This document shows, piece by piece, positions 13,010 to 25,959 of a stretch of DNA of 64,000 nt. Every line of letters begins with the position of its first letter. Position 1 is the first letter of the stretch. Origin of the DNA: Seiridium cupressi (taxonomy: Eukaryota; Ascomycota; Sordariomycetes; Amphisphaeriales; Sporocadaceae); the NCBI GenBank assembly GCA_036674765.1, contig JARVKI010000928.1, positions 62,001-126,000 of the forward strand, in the 5' to 3' direction. Under the pieces are notes generated by a model, which saw only the letters and a program-made list of their open reading frames with translations, did not search any database and had not been told where the DNA came from. Both the position numbers and the translations under genes were made by a program.

Positions 13010-14609
13010 CTACTCATCGTCATCACAGTCATTGTCCTCGGAGTCGACCCACTGAGCCATTCTGCCACGTCCAAACTTCTCCGTCTTCTCCAGCTTCTTC
13101 TTGATGTGTGCTGGAAGTGGAAGTCGCTCGTAGAATGCTTTGGGGACAGTGAACCGTGGGAGACCATACTTGAGGCAATCCTCCTCGCTGTTCAGTCCGT
13201 CGATCATGCCGCCGGTGACGTGGTTTATAAACTCGCGGAATTGCTCCGTCTCGCGAAGTTTGCACTTGCCGGTAGCGTCCTCGGCGTGGGCCAAAGCTGA
13301 AGTCATGCTATGGAGTTCGTGAAAACAGCTGGGACACTTGAAGACGACGTGCGGCCGATGGGCGGGTGACTTGAGATGAGCTACCAAACCCTTAGCAGTC
13401 TTGGAGCGTTTCCTGTGAAAAGTCAGCAAGAGCTCGAAGATGGCCTAGTCCACATCAGAAGTGGGAAAACATACTTGCACCGAGGCGCATAAGGACACCT
13501 GAAGTCGTTCAGGATTGGCACGTAGAAGGCAGTGACCTTGAACCGAGGGTTGTCTGGATTGGTCACCACGTCGTTGGGACGGATGTCACGAGCAGAAGAA
13601 GCGACTGCTGTCAAGGTTCCAAGCTGACGGGGCGGAGGTCGCGGAACTGGATCAGCGTATGGGTAGAGGGGCAGTCCCGATTCCCATCGATTCTCGACGC
13701 TCTGGGCGGGATGAACTACATGTTTCTGCAAAGCGTCACCAGTCAGCAAATCGGGCTGACTGGTGTAGCCGTTGCGGTAGTCCTTCAGGTCTGTGCTCGG
13801 CTCATCAGACAGTCTGGTAAGGAGGCCGAAGTTCAGAATGCGGGCGTCAGGCTTGGCGTGAGGAGGGTGGATACCGGCTTTCGTCTGCGGGTTGTCAAGG
13901 CCGCTTATCTTCTTCAAGTTGCTAATGTCACCGGTAAGGGTGAGTTCTGCGTTCGCGGGGTTCATCCGTCGAAGTCCTTCGTTGAATTCCATTGTCCACT
14001 TGCGGCGCTCATCGAGCATGGAAGGGGCGATCTTAGGGCAGTGGTTGCGCTCAACGTGTGACATCAACTCGGTCGCACGCACACACTCTATTCCACAACC
14101 AGGGCAGATGAGTTCTTGTGGCTGTCTATGGACCTGGGGGTTGAGGTTCAGCTTCGTGGCGGGCAAGAGAAAACCATGTGAAGGTAGGGCTGTGGGTGGT
14201 GGAAGATTGACGGAGAAGAAGAAAAAAAGCATTGGTCAAGGGAAGGTGGCTGATCAAACAAGCAGAGAAGCTACGCTTGATCTTGACTTCAGTCAGCAAA
14301 CGGGAAGGTACGCACCTGGCGGTTATGCCTGTCAATACCCTCCTGGTCAGGGTAGTCAATCTCGCACGAAACACATCGATAGTGCAACTTGCGCCACTGA
14401 TGATGCTGGAGCTTCTCCTCACTGACGAAGACAGCCCTGCAGCTGGGTATCGGGCACTCGAACTTCAACGGTGCCTCCGTATTTTTCTTGACGCCAAGAG
14501 TATCGGAGGGGAGATGCGCCGGCAGCTCAGAGTCGTCGATGGAGCCGAGAGGGAAGGCCACCTCGGGCGTCCACTCTCCGCCAATAGCGTCATCATTCAT
14601 GGTGGGCAT
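13010..14609 (-). CDS. C2H2 zinc-finger protein, unknown role
   Basis: Probable nuclear nucleic-acid-binding protein. Minus-strand exons 14316-14609, 13475-14133 and 13010-13412 join in frame to about 451 residues. N-terminal fingers: FECPIPSC...H and YRCVSCEIDY with its His pair completed only after splicing (HNRQ|VH). The second exon adds a CPGCGIEC...H...H finger, and the end of exon 2 with exon 3 gives CPYAPRCK|KRSKTAKGLVAHLKS followed by another CPSC pair. The tail is acidic (DSEDNDCDDDE). Introns are GTGCGT/CCCAG and GTATGT/CACAG. That the first intron splits a finger at the expected residue supports the model. I recognise the domain but not the specific protein; a Met three codons into the frame is an alternative start. 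Confidence 0.8.
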
Positions 14610-16493
14610 GGTGACTGACTGACGACGGATAATACTGCGTCTACAGTATTCTGGGGTGTTGGTACAGTAATCCAATGGTGGTTGCTGAGCCTGAGGGGTG
14701 GTGATGAAAACTCAGGTGGAGGAGATGAAGCGGGAGTGTGGAAGCAAGCTTCTGGGAAATCAATTTTCTGCCCACGCAGGCAGAAGTGGAGGCCGTGTTA
14801 GGAAGAAGCCAGGAATGGAAATCGTGGGGCCAGCAAATTCGAATAAGAGGGAATAACCTCGTCGAGATATGCGACAGCAGGGATAGTGTCGTGCTTTCCC
14901 CCAGGCGATATGCGAATGGGGTCAACGGGGCGACTTATAGTCGTCGTGACCTACTGCGTGTCTGTTCTTGTTCACTGGACATGGATCCAGCCATAGCCAT
15001 CAAGGGAAATTGTCACTACTCACTGGCTGTCCCTGAAATGTTCGTCTATATTCTACCACCACAGGCCAGCCCGCTGAACTCTTTGAAATTTGGACATGTT
15101 CAGCCATGAGATCATTGTATCGTGTTTGGAATACCAGTCCTTAGTTCCATCTAGACTTTACCTTTTCTCTTCCTCTTCCCCCTGCTGAACCATATCGAAA
15201 TCACAGACCGCAGACTTCTGTTTGAATTTACTGTCACTCAAAGCATCAGCCGCATTGACGTTAAGAATCGTCTCGCACTACGCACTAATTGAACATATAT
15301 TTGAAAGTGCTCGTGGCCCAGGATTTCCGTTCGAATGCCGTGGACGAATGAGAGTCACGATCCCACGATGTTCTGTTCACGAGATCACGTCAGCCGTTTG
15401 TCTACATTCCTGATATCACAACATCTCCCACAGGACAAGACATGATAGCACTTCTTAAATAGTGGGCTCGGCGTTTTGGATCTTAAAAGCCTAGCATATA
15501 AAGCATTACGAAGTGATTGCCGTAAGATGATGTTATCTCACCATCAGCCTACATCCATGTCATCTGGACATGAATATCTGTTTTCTTTATCCACAGAGCG
15601 TACTACTATCGTTGCATTGCTCACCCAATGGTCGTGGGTGCCATAGAGGACTAGCAAGTCAGTCACATCTGTAAACCTGCAGGATTACAAGGCGGTCAGT
15701 AGAACACGATGTGTGAATCTTTATTGAAGCCTGCTTATTTTAAAAATAAGAGGGCATTAACTTTCAAGTTGTGCTGTGCTAGTTCTGAACCAGTTTACTC
15801 TCTGGGGAGTGGTTAGTGCTCATGTCCCATTAATGCTCACCCGATAGCTATCAAGAGGTGAGACGCCTAAAGACAGATAGTATTCCCTGAACTACAACGG
15901 TGACAAACAAAAAGGAAGAGTTCGAGAGACAATGGCAAGTTTGTTTATCTCCGTATCGTTCTCATCCATTCCAGCATGCCAAAGGTGAGGCTTAAAACAT
16001 CTTCGTTCGCCTTGTGGTCAAAACCCAATTGAAAAATGGGCAATGTATATATCAGCATAAGAGACAACAATTAACTCATGGGCCATTGTTCGAGCAGGAG
16101 CAAGCAGCTGATAACCGTCCATCCCTCGTACAGATAAAATCTAGATATTGATGAGGGAAACTATTTGAAACACAGTAGATCCCAGTATGCATACTGCCAT
16201 GCCTCTTGCGTGGACATTGTTTGCACATTATTTTCACTCAACACGGGCAATGATCATGTAGGCGTGAGCAGGAATAGTAACGTCGCTTGAGGCTATAGTA
16301 TTCAATGTCCAAGTCATCTGTGAATGGGTATCAGTGACCATGTTTTCCGCCCTGACTCCGTATCATGCTCCTCATTTCTGCAAATCAAACGCCGCCCAAT
16401 GCAATGTTCCCAGCTTCATGGCTGAGTGATGTACAGAACCCAGCGTAAACCCGTTGCTTATATCATTGTCCGAATTTCTCTGTCAAATTGTCA
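14610..16493. other. Intergenic, zinc-finger gene to Sac3
   Basis: Promoter side of the zinc-finger gene and 3' flank of Sac3. Only short uninformative frames; no RNA gene or repeat recognised. Confidence 0.4.
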
Positions 16494-19400
16494 CTACCTC
16501 TCCAGCTTTTTGCCCTCTGCCTGTACGTCGTTCAACAGGCCTTGCATCTGAGCAAGCAGATCCGGTTCGTTGCTGATGGACCCGTTGCTTCTTACTCTTT
16601 TTCGAATGCTCGCCGATGCTTCACTTCTGTAGGCGGCAAGATCTTCGTCCTCAATATCACCAGCATGATACGAGGAGCGCTTCCTCTTCGACGACATGTT
16701 TGACGTGATAGACGGAGACGGACTGACGCGACTTCTCCTGGCTTGTTCCAGCATCAAAGGTGGGCTGTCTTCAAATAAGCCATCGCCTGCGCCAGATGCC
16801 GACGGTGATCCTGATGTTGATGGCGGCAAACCATAGTCTCCGAGACCAGGGAAGCGTTTGCCTTCCCTCAGCATTGGTAGGGCAAGTGACTCATGGAGGT
16901 ATTCCCCATTCGGCATCTGTATCAGTCCGTTGGCTTTGAGGCGCCAATAAGGATCAGACACTCTGCTCCTCCTGACTTTTGTGACCCGGCTAGTGTTGAA
17001 GCCCAGACTGGACCTAAAGCTGGAGCTCAAGGTCGAGTTTCGGAAGCTCCCGGTCGATACCGAAAACGTGTCCTTACCAGTAAGCTGAGCCTTGAGCATG
17101 GCCGTTTTGCTACCCTCCTTGTAGACCCGAGGTTGGTGTAGTCGACTGAGTGGTGGTAGCCCATGCTTCTCTCGACGCTTGCTCTCATGCCTGTACAGTG
17201 CTTCTGAAGGCAATGGACTGTCGCTGGTATCATCCGCGCCATCCATCGCAACTTCTCGGGCTACCGCTTTGGGATCCCGCACTCCTTTGAATATGCCGCT
17301 AGCCAGTAGTGCATGCTCGACGCTGTCTTGAGATCCGGTCGAGTGCCGTAGCTTGCTGTCTCCTCCTGCTCGCCTTGCCTTCTCCTGCAACAGACCAACT
17401 ACAGTCTCATGATTCCTCCTCTTAGCATCCATATTTGCTGTTTCACGCTTCGCCACACTTGCCGGTGTGTTCCACTGACGGAACTTCTCCTTCTCTGTCC
17501 GAATACGGCTGACGACTCGACGCTTTCTGAAAATCTCAAGCCAGCGGTAGAAATATGTGACCGATAAACTGTAAGTTCGGAACTTCCGAGCTTCCGCCCA
17601 CGACTTCTCATCCTCCTCTTTTCTTTTACGTTCTTCCTCCATGTCCACAAAATTGGTCCAGACGTCCCTCAAAATTGTTTCAACCGCCCATTCCTCAAGA
17701 TCCTCCAATAAACCGCGATCAGCACATACGAACCATTTGGCGAAGTTGTTCAATGTATCCTTTTTCGATTGCTGCCTGGGAACAGCAGGTAGCCCGACAG
17801 CTGGCGGAAATAGCCCTGTCGCTACCGGCTTCTGAGCTGAGTGCCCTGCTGATGAAGGACTTGGTGTCGAGATAGGCGCAGGAGTCGGTGAGCCTTTGTT
17901 GCTAGCGAAGAAATTCGGACCGGTGATAGTTTGAAGTGTGGACTTCGTGGGGAATGGCGTGGAAGCTTGTCCGATATTGAAAGGGCTACTGATATCTGTG
18001 TTCGTTGGTTGTGAGAGACTCGGGGCTGCTGATCTAGCAGAGTCCTCAGCAGTAGCTTTGTCAGGTTTGGTATAGTTGAAGGTGGTGCCTGGCGTGGGTA
18101 ATGGTGCGAACAAAACTGATTGTCCTTCTTTGTTTCCGGCTGCGGTGGAAGGTTCGGCCAAGTTCGAGGGAAACCAAGACGACTCGCCCGCCCTGGGCGC
18201 TCCAATCGCCGAAGTGGTCTTACCAGCATCGTTGCTGAGGAAGCTGAACAATCCTGGAGAGGCACTAGTATTGTCAGAGTTGACATAGTTGTCCCCATGA
18301 GATTCTATGTACTTCACAGAAGTCTCCCCGAATGTGACACGCTTTCCTGCACCCGCAGCCTCCGGCAGTTTGGCAGCACTCGAAGCAGTCGCAAAACCTC
18401 CAAATGGATTTGGTTGAGGTTTCGTGGTGAACGGCGATGTTGTAGCGATGGTGCTAGCACTAGTTCCCGGTGCCGGCGGAGAAGGTTTGGTTTGCTCGCT
18501 ACTAGTGCCGGCCGCCGAAAAGATTGAAGATTTTGGCGAAGCGTCGAATGTCGAGGGCTGGGAATTATCCACAGGCGCGAAGGGGTTTGATACGGCATTG
18601 TTCCCCAAGTTGGGCGTTGCTGAGGTCTCTGTATCTTCCAAGTCTGAATCCGCGGCAACAGTATCCTCAGCTAAAACCGACGCCTCCTTCGGAACGTCGA
18701 CAAACAAGCTATCGTCGTCCCGGTCGGCACCCACGCCAGCGGTAGAAAATTCGTAGAGAGTTTCGTGGATAACATCCGAGAACGGTCGCTCGTTGCGCTT
18801 GCGTTCGACAATATCGTGAGAAAATGCCTGCTTTATACGTGGTCGTTTCAGTTGTTGACGAGGCTCAACGAACAGGTACCGTATCCCATTGTCCACCTTG
18901 AATTCAAGCTCGTGTAGCTCGACGAAAGCCACGGCATCGTCCTCTGTGTCAAATCGCAGTTGCCGCCGGAGGAAGGCCGGGGTTATATCCTTAGGCGCGC
19001 CCTTCGGACGTGAATACGCTCGGATAATGGTTCTTAAGATTGATTGGCGGACTTGGCCAAAATGTATTTCCGCGATACATGCCATAGTATATGAGATTTG
19101 TGGTGATGCGACGATGCTGAAAAAAATCGATGCGGCGTTCAATGCGAGTTCCGTAGGAGTCTCAGGTCTGAGTGGGCCATGCAACATGTATGTGTTCTGC
19201 ATAGCTTCCACGACACACATGGCCGTCTGAATGGCTTCAGAGCCATATATCTCTTCGCCCCAACTCTCAACGGTTTCCTTCAATGATGAGTCCCACCCGA
19301 AGAAGACAATATAGTATGCCAAAAACTCGGCCTCGTTCTCACATACGATACCCATATCGGCACAATCCTTGTATCGTTGCTTCAAAGTCATCAACGACTT

Positions 19401-21030
19401 GCTCAGCTGCTCGACTTCTTGCTGCTCGGAATAGTCCTTGTACATGAACCAAGAACGCGCGAGAAGGTGGGCAGAAGTTGCGTGGAATCGCACAATGGTC
19501 TCCAGGCAGTAAATTTCATCTTTCATCTCGTCTGGTGTCATTGAAGGCGTCTGCATGGATAGGTCTATACGAATGGCCCTCGTCCGATCCCAAGCGAAGT
19601 GATGATAGGTTGGTAGGCGGTCATCAAATGCAATGAGCTCATCGATCAGATAATCGAGAGTTCTTCTACAGGCTGCCGGTGACCGGACATCCATGGGCAG
19701 TGCCGCTTCTTGGCCAGCAGCAGACCGTGCTAAGCGCTTGATCATTTTGTTAGGGATTGGCACACGAGCTCCGTTCTCCTCGTATCCTTCGGGGCCCCAG
19801 AGGCCATTTTCGACAATTCGTTGTATCTGTTCCCATTCCGGGCACATATCCTCGCAAATGCCTTTGAACGGCAATGCTTCGTCGAGGCGCCGCCGCTTGT
19901 CAGGATCGTCAATGAGATCTGCTTTGGTTAATGACTTCCGGACTTTTTCGCGATATGCACGATGCGCCTGGCGGAGTTCATCCATTACTCCCTTTTGTTG
20001 CAGAGCATTTGGATCGGCAGGCCATTCCGGTTTTTTTATGCCATCTTTCGCAAGCTGTTTATTTATCTTGGTTGCGAGTTCACTTTGCGGACCTTTGGTC
20101 TGGGATTTTGGCCCAGTTTGAGCTATGCCAGCATGCGCTCCATTCTGTATTGCTGGCCGACTTTTGGAATGTTGTTCAAGCTTGCGCCCATGGTTGCCAT
20201 TGGCTTGCTTGATGCCAGACTGAGCGCCAAACGGTTTAGGTGGCGACGAGTCCGTATGCTTGGGGCCTACAGGAGGGTTGAAGCCTCCAGGAGTTATGTG
20301 ATTGTTCCCTTGATTGAGACCCTGAAGCGATGCTGTGCCGAATGCGCTCGTTGACTCGTTCGAGGCGTTGCTTTGGAACGGGTTCGGCTTCGCTGGCTGC
20401 GCAGATGCGAATGGGTTGGCCACAGGCGGCTGGCCCGTGGTGCTCGGAGGTGGTTTGAAGAAATTGCTACCGGCATTTGGGGCAGAAGCTGTCATGGCCG
20501 CAAAAGGATTGAACGGTGTTTGCGACTGCCCTGTTGGAGCAAAAGCTATATTGAAGAGAAGAGGTTAGTTTAGCATGGACATTCAGCATACCTGTTGACT
20601 CCAGATCACAAAACAATCAGAGTAGACAACGCGCATTCTCAAGAGAGCGGGATGGTGGTGCTGGCGCCATGACATGACCTGACACCCGGTAGTTCTTCCG
20701 ACCAACGGGTAACGGCCGTATTGCAACGTGGTACTCGTTGGTCCAGCGGCAGGAGATGCGTCGAGTTTTACATCGTGACGATAAGACTTCTTGCTTGAGA
20801 TTCGTATCCATCCTAACAGTTGTCGATATATCCACAGCCAGGTCATTTGACAGCCAAGGAAACCCTCCGTATCTCTGCCATGGTCGGAGCTTCTGTGGGC
20901 TGCTAAGATAGTTCCGTGATACCGCCGGAGACGCGCTTCAGAGAGCGCGATGTCGTCGTGATCGAACAGTGACATTGAAGTCATGCTGGGTGGTAGGAGA
21001 GGCGTTGCACTCACGATTGTTGGTAGCCAT
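16494..21030 (-). CDS. TREX-2 scaffold, nuclear mRNA export factor Sac3 (GANP family)
   Basis: Scaffold of the TREX-2 complex that couples transcription to mRNA export at the nuclear pore. A large exon, 16494-20545, is preceded by a 16-nt first exon, 21015-21030 (MATNN), across a 469-nt intron (GTGAGT ... TATAG). Together they code about 1355 residues, near the size of yeast Sac3. The N-terminal 220 residues are rich in NPF/FG-like motifs, as in nucleoporin-binding regions. The SAC3/GANP domain follows (about 225-530), opening with FKGICEDMCPEWE and containing RTLDYLIDEL, with Ser/Thr/Pro-rich sequence, a Lys/Glu-rich helical region and a basic C-terminus after it. The start was placed at 21030 because the joined frame reads MATNNPFAPTGQ, continuing the NPF pattern; starting at the internal Met (20495) would lose that part. 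No defect seen. Confidence 0.9.
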
Positions 21031-22584
21031 TGCTTCGGCTCGACACCAGCAGCAGGGCTGCGGGTCAAGGATGTCGAACAGCTATGCGCGCGGTCATTGA
21101 TGGTACAGCAGAACGCGAAGCCGGGCTGGTATCAGGGCCGAGCGTTTGGTCTTTCGCATAGAAGGGTTGACGTAGGGAAAGGTCTCGGGAGCCAGATGGC
21201 AAGTATCGAAGAGACCGATAGCTCGAGGTAGCCGAAGGTGCAGTTGTCGATGGCCAACAAAGTCAGAACCGAGCGCGACCGTAGAGATTCCGTGGGCACT
21301 AACGCGCAGAAAACGTGCGAGCGCGGAGCTCTCGTATCTGGCGATGGTGACTCGGGGTGTCGCCCTGAGATTGAGGTGTCGAAAGTTGAGTAACTCTTGG
21401 CGGCGTTGACGTGGTCCACCAGGTGAGAAACCATTGAGGTTCGATCGCAAGCTGGTTGCGGAAGCTACGACCAATCCAAGTCGATTCTGCCGTTGAGCAG
21501 GCCCGCGTACCCCACCTTTTGTACCGGATTTAGGTTGGCCTCGCTGCGGCTTTGACCGCCCAACCATAGTTGCATACGTTCTGACGGTGGCTGGTCAGAT
21601 TTTGGGTATTGAGCGCGACTCGACTTCTACTTCTTGCACACTATGAATAAAGTGCTGACTGAACCGAGATTCCGTAGAAGGAGCAACGAAAACAGTAATA
21701 ACAGAAATGTCCACAATGGAGATATATTTAATAACAAGTAATGATTCAGACTTGTTTGATCTTATTTCTATTAAAGCGTAACAGCAGTGTACACTCAATA
21801 CCGAACAAAAATGGTTGCCACGGTTTATCCGGTTCGAATAGGGGAGGCGGACGCCGCGTGAAAGGGGGCGTTATGATTTGAACGAGAGGCGTGGCAAGGG
21901 AATGCGTCACCGCGAGTAGTGACATGATCGTTTCACCACATTGCTTTTGCTCTTTGGCAACGGCCAGGCCGTCTCCAAATATGCTTTGCGCTACAGCATG
22001 GTTGAAGGAGATTTGCGGATACGGCTTCGGATAGAGTCTCCTCCGCAGTCTGGTGAGGCCGGTCACTGCTCCAAGACACAAAATCCAGACAACTACGCAG
22101 CACGAAACTGAGACGGGCAGTTCTACAAAAAGAAGACATGGGGGTATTAATTTTGTGATCTCCAAAACGGGCAGCAGTTGTGGACTACTGAACCAAGTCG
22201 ACGTCCCAACTGCGGGATCGACTGAGGATATGGGCATGATGGGTATCTCGGATTTGTGGCTCCAACCATGCGCCTTCCACTCGGGCCGCTCGGGGTAATT
22301 TGGCCCATGACTGGCGATCAGCTATATATTTATGATATGATAAAAAAAGACCAAGCTAATTCCCCCGGGAGTGGATTCATGGCAGTAATTGAACGCTTCG
22401 AAGTCGTACTGCTGTAAGCGAGCTGATTCCTTCAAACACATAGGTTCTGTGCAGGATCGTCTTACATACTTGGGTATTTGAGAAGCTGCCCTCCTAACTA
22501 CGCGTAGGATAAATGTGGCTCCTCCTACTATAACCCTTTCTCTCCTACAGAAAAAACCCTTATCGGACAGATCACGCGACAACG
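21031..22584. other. Intergenic, Sac3 to glycosyltransferase relic
   Basis: Promoter side of Sac3. Minus-strand frames at 21094-21567 (157 codons, Arg-rich) and 21746-22237 (163 codons, one hydrophobic segment near its N-terminus) lack recognisable domains. They may be chance frames or very short lineage-specific genes; I do not call them. Confidence 0.4.
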
Positions 22585-24177
22585 AAAACGGTCTCCAAAC
22601 GCATTCTCGTCGTCTGTAACAGCGAGCCAGGCTTCTCGAATGTCTTTCTCGCCGTCTTTCCTACCATACTTTGTCAGGATCCAGAAGTATAATTCCACTT
22701 CCTTTCCTTTGCCCCCTTTGCCGCCAGCCTGGAATCTGCGTGGACCACCAGCGGCCAAAGCCCCAAAAAGCCCACCTTTCATCACTTAGAGCGGGCTGAG
22801 ATGTTCTCCAAAACCTCAAGATGAATTCGAAATGAAGCCTGGGAGGTGTATAGCCATCCCGGCGGGATAAACAATGCATTCCAGATCGGACGAGCCGCCA
22901 GCACCTTGTCGCAGCCTTGGGAGACAGCAGAATATGTGGATTTACTTCAACAGACCCGGCACAAGGCGAAGAGCTTGCAACCAGACCTTGTGCTAGTAGA
23001 TCATCTGTTGAGCCCAGGATGGACAGCGATCCGAGCGACGGGTCTGCCACTAGTTCATGTCATGCCCAACGTGCTCTTAACATATGTGGTGGACCTTCAA
23101 TCCCGCACAGCAATGTTGTGGAAGTATCCGGCGTAAGTTGTGTTTGATGTATCCCAAAGTACAGATCTAGAGTTCTCGCCGTCGTGTAGTAGAATTATGA
23201 CAAGGCTTTCCTTCCCGCTTCCGTGGTTTTACATCCCATACAACTTCTGCGTCACGCTCCTCTCCTTGCTCGGACTCATGGCCAACAACTGCCATAGCCG
23301 TTTAACCAAAGAGATACAGTCTAAGGTGGGAACTGTGCCTCTCATGCCCCCAGATCTCCTGCGTAGCGCCGTTCAGGAACGGGTCATCATGGGTGGTGGT
23401 CGTGAGGTGGACTTGCCCATAGAAGTCATCCCGTCGCATGTTCTGCCGTGACGTCCTCTAATCAGGTCCGCACCTCCCATCAACGACACGAACCCGGAGC
23501 TGAACGAGTGGCTGGAAACGGGGCCAACGATCCTGATCGTTTTGGGGCAGTTGGCCTTATGGTCCGAGGCCCGGGCTGTGGAACTAGCCAAGGCTTTGCG
23601 GATTTTGCTTGAGCACGGCGTGTCAGTGAGTGGCAGGATGAGACGACTCCAAGTTCTCTGGAAGCTGCGGCGCGATGGCAGCTACAGCCTCGGCCAAGGC
23701 TCTGCTGTACACTCCATCATTGGCAAATAGATTGACTGTGATCAAATCCGCATCACCGAGTGGATTTCTCCCGAGCCAATTGGCATTCTGGAACATCCAA
23801 ACGTGATTTGCTACGTCAACCACGGTGGAGCGGGGGTATTCAACGATGCTGTCTGGTGGGTTAGACCCGATGTTTCTTGTGAGAGCAACGCTGACAAAAT
23901 CCGTTCTGGAGTACCACAGGTCACAATTCCGTTATGGCAGGACATATTTGAGTTCGCCCGACGAGTCGAGCATCTCGGCATTGATCGTGCTGGAGCCCAG
24001 AAGTCCAAGGACTGGTTCGATGCAGAAGAGCTCGGTTCGAGACTGAGGGAGGTCATCCTAGAACCCAGAGCTGAAGAGTTCCAGATGAAGGCTCGTCATT
24101 TAGCGCAAATCTGCGATGCTGAACAAGCGCGAGTAGCTGTGGCTGAGGAGATTCTAAGGAAGCTCCATTCTTGTTGA
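22585..24177 (+). pseudogene. UDP-glycosyltransferase pseudogene (GT1/UGT fold), five in-frame stops
   Basis: GT1 enzymes move a sugar from a UDP-sugar to small lipophilic acceptors. One unbroken frame from about 22585 to the stop at 24177 carries the family's landmarks in order: N-terminal strand KRILVVCNSEPG, SFAPF, the stretch SLQPDLVLVDHLLSPGW, a middle PWFYIPYNF segment, ILIVLGQLALWSEARA at the start of the sugar-donor half, EHPNVICYVNHGGAG and GVPQVTIPLWQDIFEFA. It is interrupted by TAA at 22690, TGA at 22822, TAA at 23134, TGA at 23449 and TAG at 23728, yet there is no frameshift. About 17 extra residues sit between HGGAGVFNDAV and SGVPQ; they may be an unrecognised intron or decay. 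No start codon is evident. The enzyme is very probably lost. Confidence 0.82.
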
Positions 24178-24632
24178 TGCCTCGACTTGTCTCTCGACTG
24201 TCTAGCACTAATAGAATCAAGGACACATGCATTCACTTTATGATACTGGTTCCTCAAATAGCAGAATCCACACTAAATCAGAGCTTGGATTTCCCACTGA
24301 CATAAGCATTGTCCGTTGGCGATTTTCTAGTTGTGATCTTTTCTAACTTATGCTCCGTGTCATCTCCATCATTTTCAGCATCCAACATCGCAAGTCTTTG
24401 AGTGTACAAAAAAAAAAAAAAAAAAAATAAAAAAAAAAAAACCACTCGTCTTATCCGTGTGTCCGAAAACCAAACGTTAAAAAATTCTTTAGCTTCCTCT
24501 CCTGCCACACTAACGTCGCTGTGAAATTGATTAANNNNNNNNNNGCCTTTGTGATTTTTATATTTTGTATCTTTCTAAACTTTCCCCCGGTTAAAACCCC
24601 AAAATTTACACCACCAAACCCCGAATCTTTTT

Positions 24633-24674
<42 letters not shown>

Positions 24675-25959
24675 ACCACTCGTCTTCTCCGTGTGTCCGA
24701 CATCCACACGTTCATCAATTCTTTCTCTTCCTCTCCTGCCTCACTCTCGTCTCTCTGAACTTGATTAAATAATACTTCTAGGTAGTGGACTGCCGCCTCT
24801 TGGTGTTGCAGGTTGATAATTCACACACGCTCCCCTTTCTGCCCGTCGGTCCTTTCATTATTCTTCTCGTGATTTCTTGTTTCCTATCGTTAACCTACCT
24901 CGACAGATTAACTTCCTCTCCACTTGTTTACCCGATACTCTGTGTGCCTGGTAAGGCACCCAAATTGTAGTAGGTCAGAAACCAGAAACATAAGAGAAGA
25001 AGAAGCCAAATGTGATCCACCTGCTTCTCGAATGCGGAGATCAAAGTGGCTGGGAGGTCTACAATAAACTTCTCATCGTCCAGGTTGCCCGCCAAAGATT
25101 GGAACTGGAACTTGAGTGCCTTCAAGATCAGCCCTTGGAGGTGGGCATCAGAGATTCCTATGGCAAGACAGATTTGAATGATGCGCAATCACACCATATA
25201 CTACGTTGTAATGCGAACTGCAGCCTGCTCCTTATTGAATCGCTGTAAGCTTATTGAGCTGCTGTATGTTTAGAATTGGCTTGCAAGGCGGTGCTGTCTG
25301 ATATCAGCCTGCTAGCATCTTACTCTACAGCAAGTCTGTTACGTCGAAATTATGCGTTCATAAATCGTTCTTTTTATGCATGGTTCAAGCCGAGCTCAGG
25401 CCAAACCCCGGTCAAGCTCGGACTTAAAGCAGCCGTGGCTCAGGGTGGGTGGGTTGACGGCAGCTCCAGTCGCCCAAATTGCGTTGAGTTCAGCGCCAAA
25501 GCATGCATGCCATTGCACGTCAGTGCCAGTCGCAACCTCAACCCAACTGAATTTCGCAAACTCACAAACCACCACTGGATGTCTCACCCTCGACAAGACC
25601 ACAAAGCCGCGGCTATCGGTGCTCGATGCTAACCCGGGACAGTTGTCCTTTCTGCAAGCCTTTACGGTGCATTGTTTCTCTCAAGCTGCCCACTACCAGC
25701 CGATGGGGATCGACCGACCGCCTCACCTCGAATGAGCACCCTTGCTGATGCTGCGATCGTGCACCTTAGAACAGCCGGCTGTCGGACAAATGTGAGCACA
25801 CTTGGGCGGCTCTGCGCAAACTTACTCAATCAATCTCACAACCATTTGCGGCGATTGAATACCGAGCATCGTTTACAAACCCCCACCGCGTGCATCTCAA
25901 CGTCATAGGGAACCGAGTTGTCCATCCTGTTGCTTGTGCCCAATCCAGATCCACCCACA
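24178..25959. other. Intergenic containing the assembly gap
   Basis: Apart from the gap structure described separately, I see only short frames without motifs. The last part is the promoter side of the gene starting at 25960. Confidence 0.4.
24329..24770. repeat. Duplicated block and poly-A tracts around a 10-N gap (assembly artefact)
   Basis: Positions 24535-24544 are N. The 93 bases before the gap (from 24442, CCACTCGTCTTATCCGTGTG) repeat after it at 24676-24770 with about a dozen mismatches. Both copies follow a long A tract (24409-24440 and about 24640-24673). The sequence just after the gap (24547-24640) likewise resembles a degraded copy of 24329-24408. The simplest reading is one true locus read from both sides of a homopolymer, with poor base quality beyond it, then joined as two copies. 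Confidence 0.75.

Noticed and set aside
21094..21567. 157-codon Arg-rich minus-strand frame upstream of Sac3.
   Set aside because: It lies in the probable promoter of Sac3 and its Arg-rich composition is typical of a chance frame in GC-rich DNA.
23133..23170. Intron at the GTAAGT inside the glycosyltransferase frame, which would remove one stop.
   Set aside because: The nearest AG sites give introns of only 32 or 38 bases and put the downstream sequence out of frame, while reading straight on keeps the family motifs in frame.
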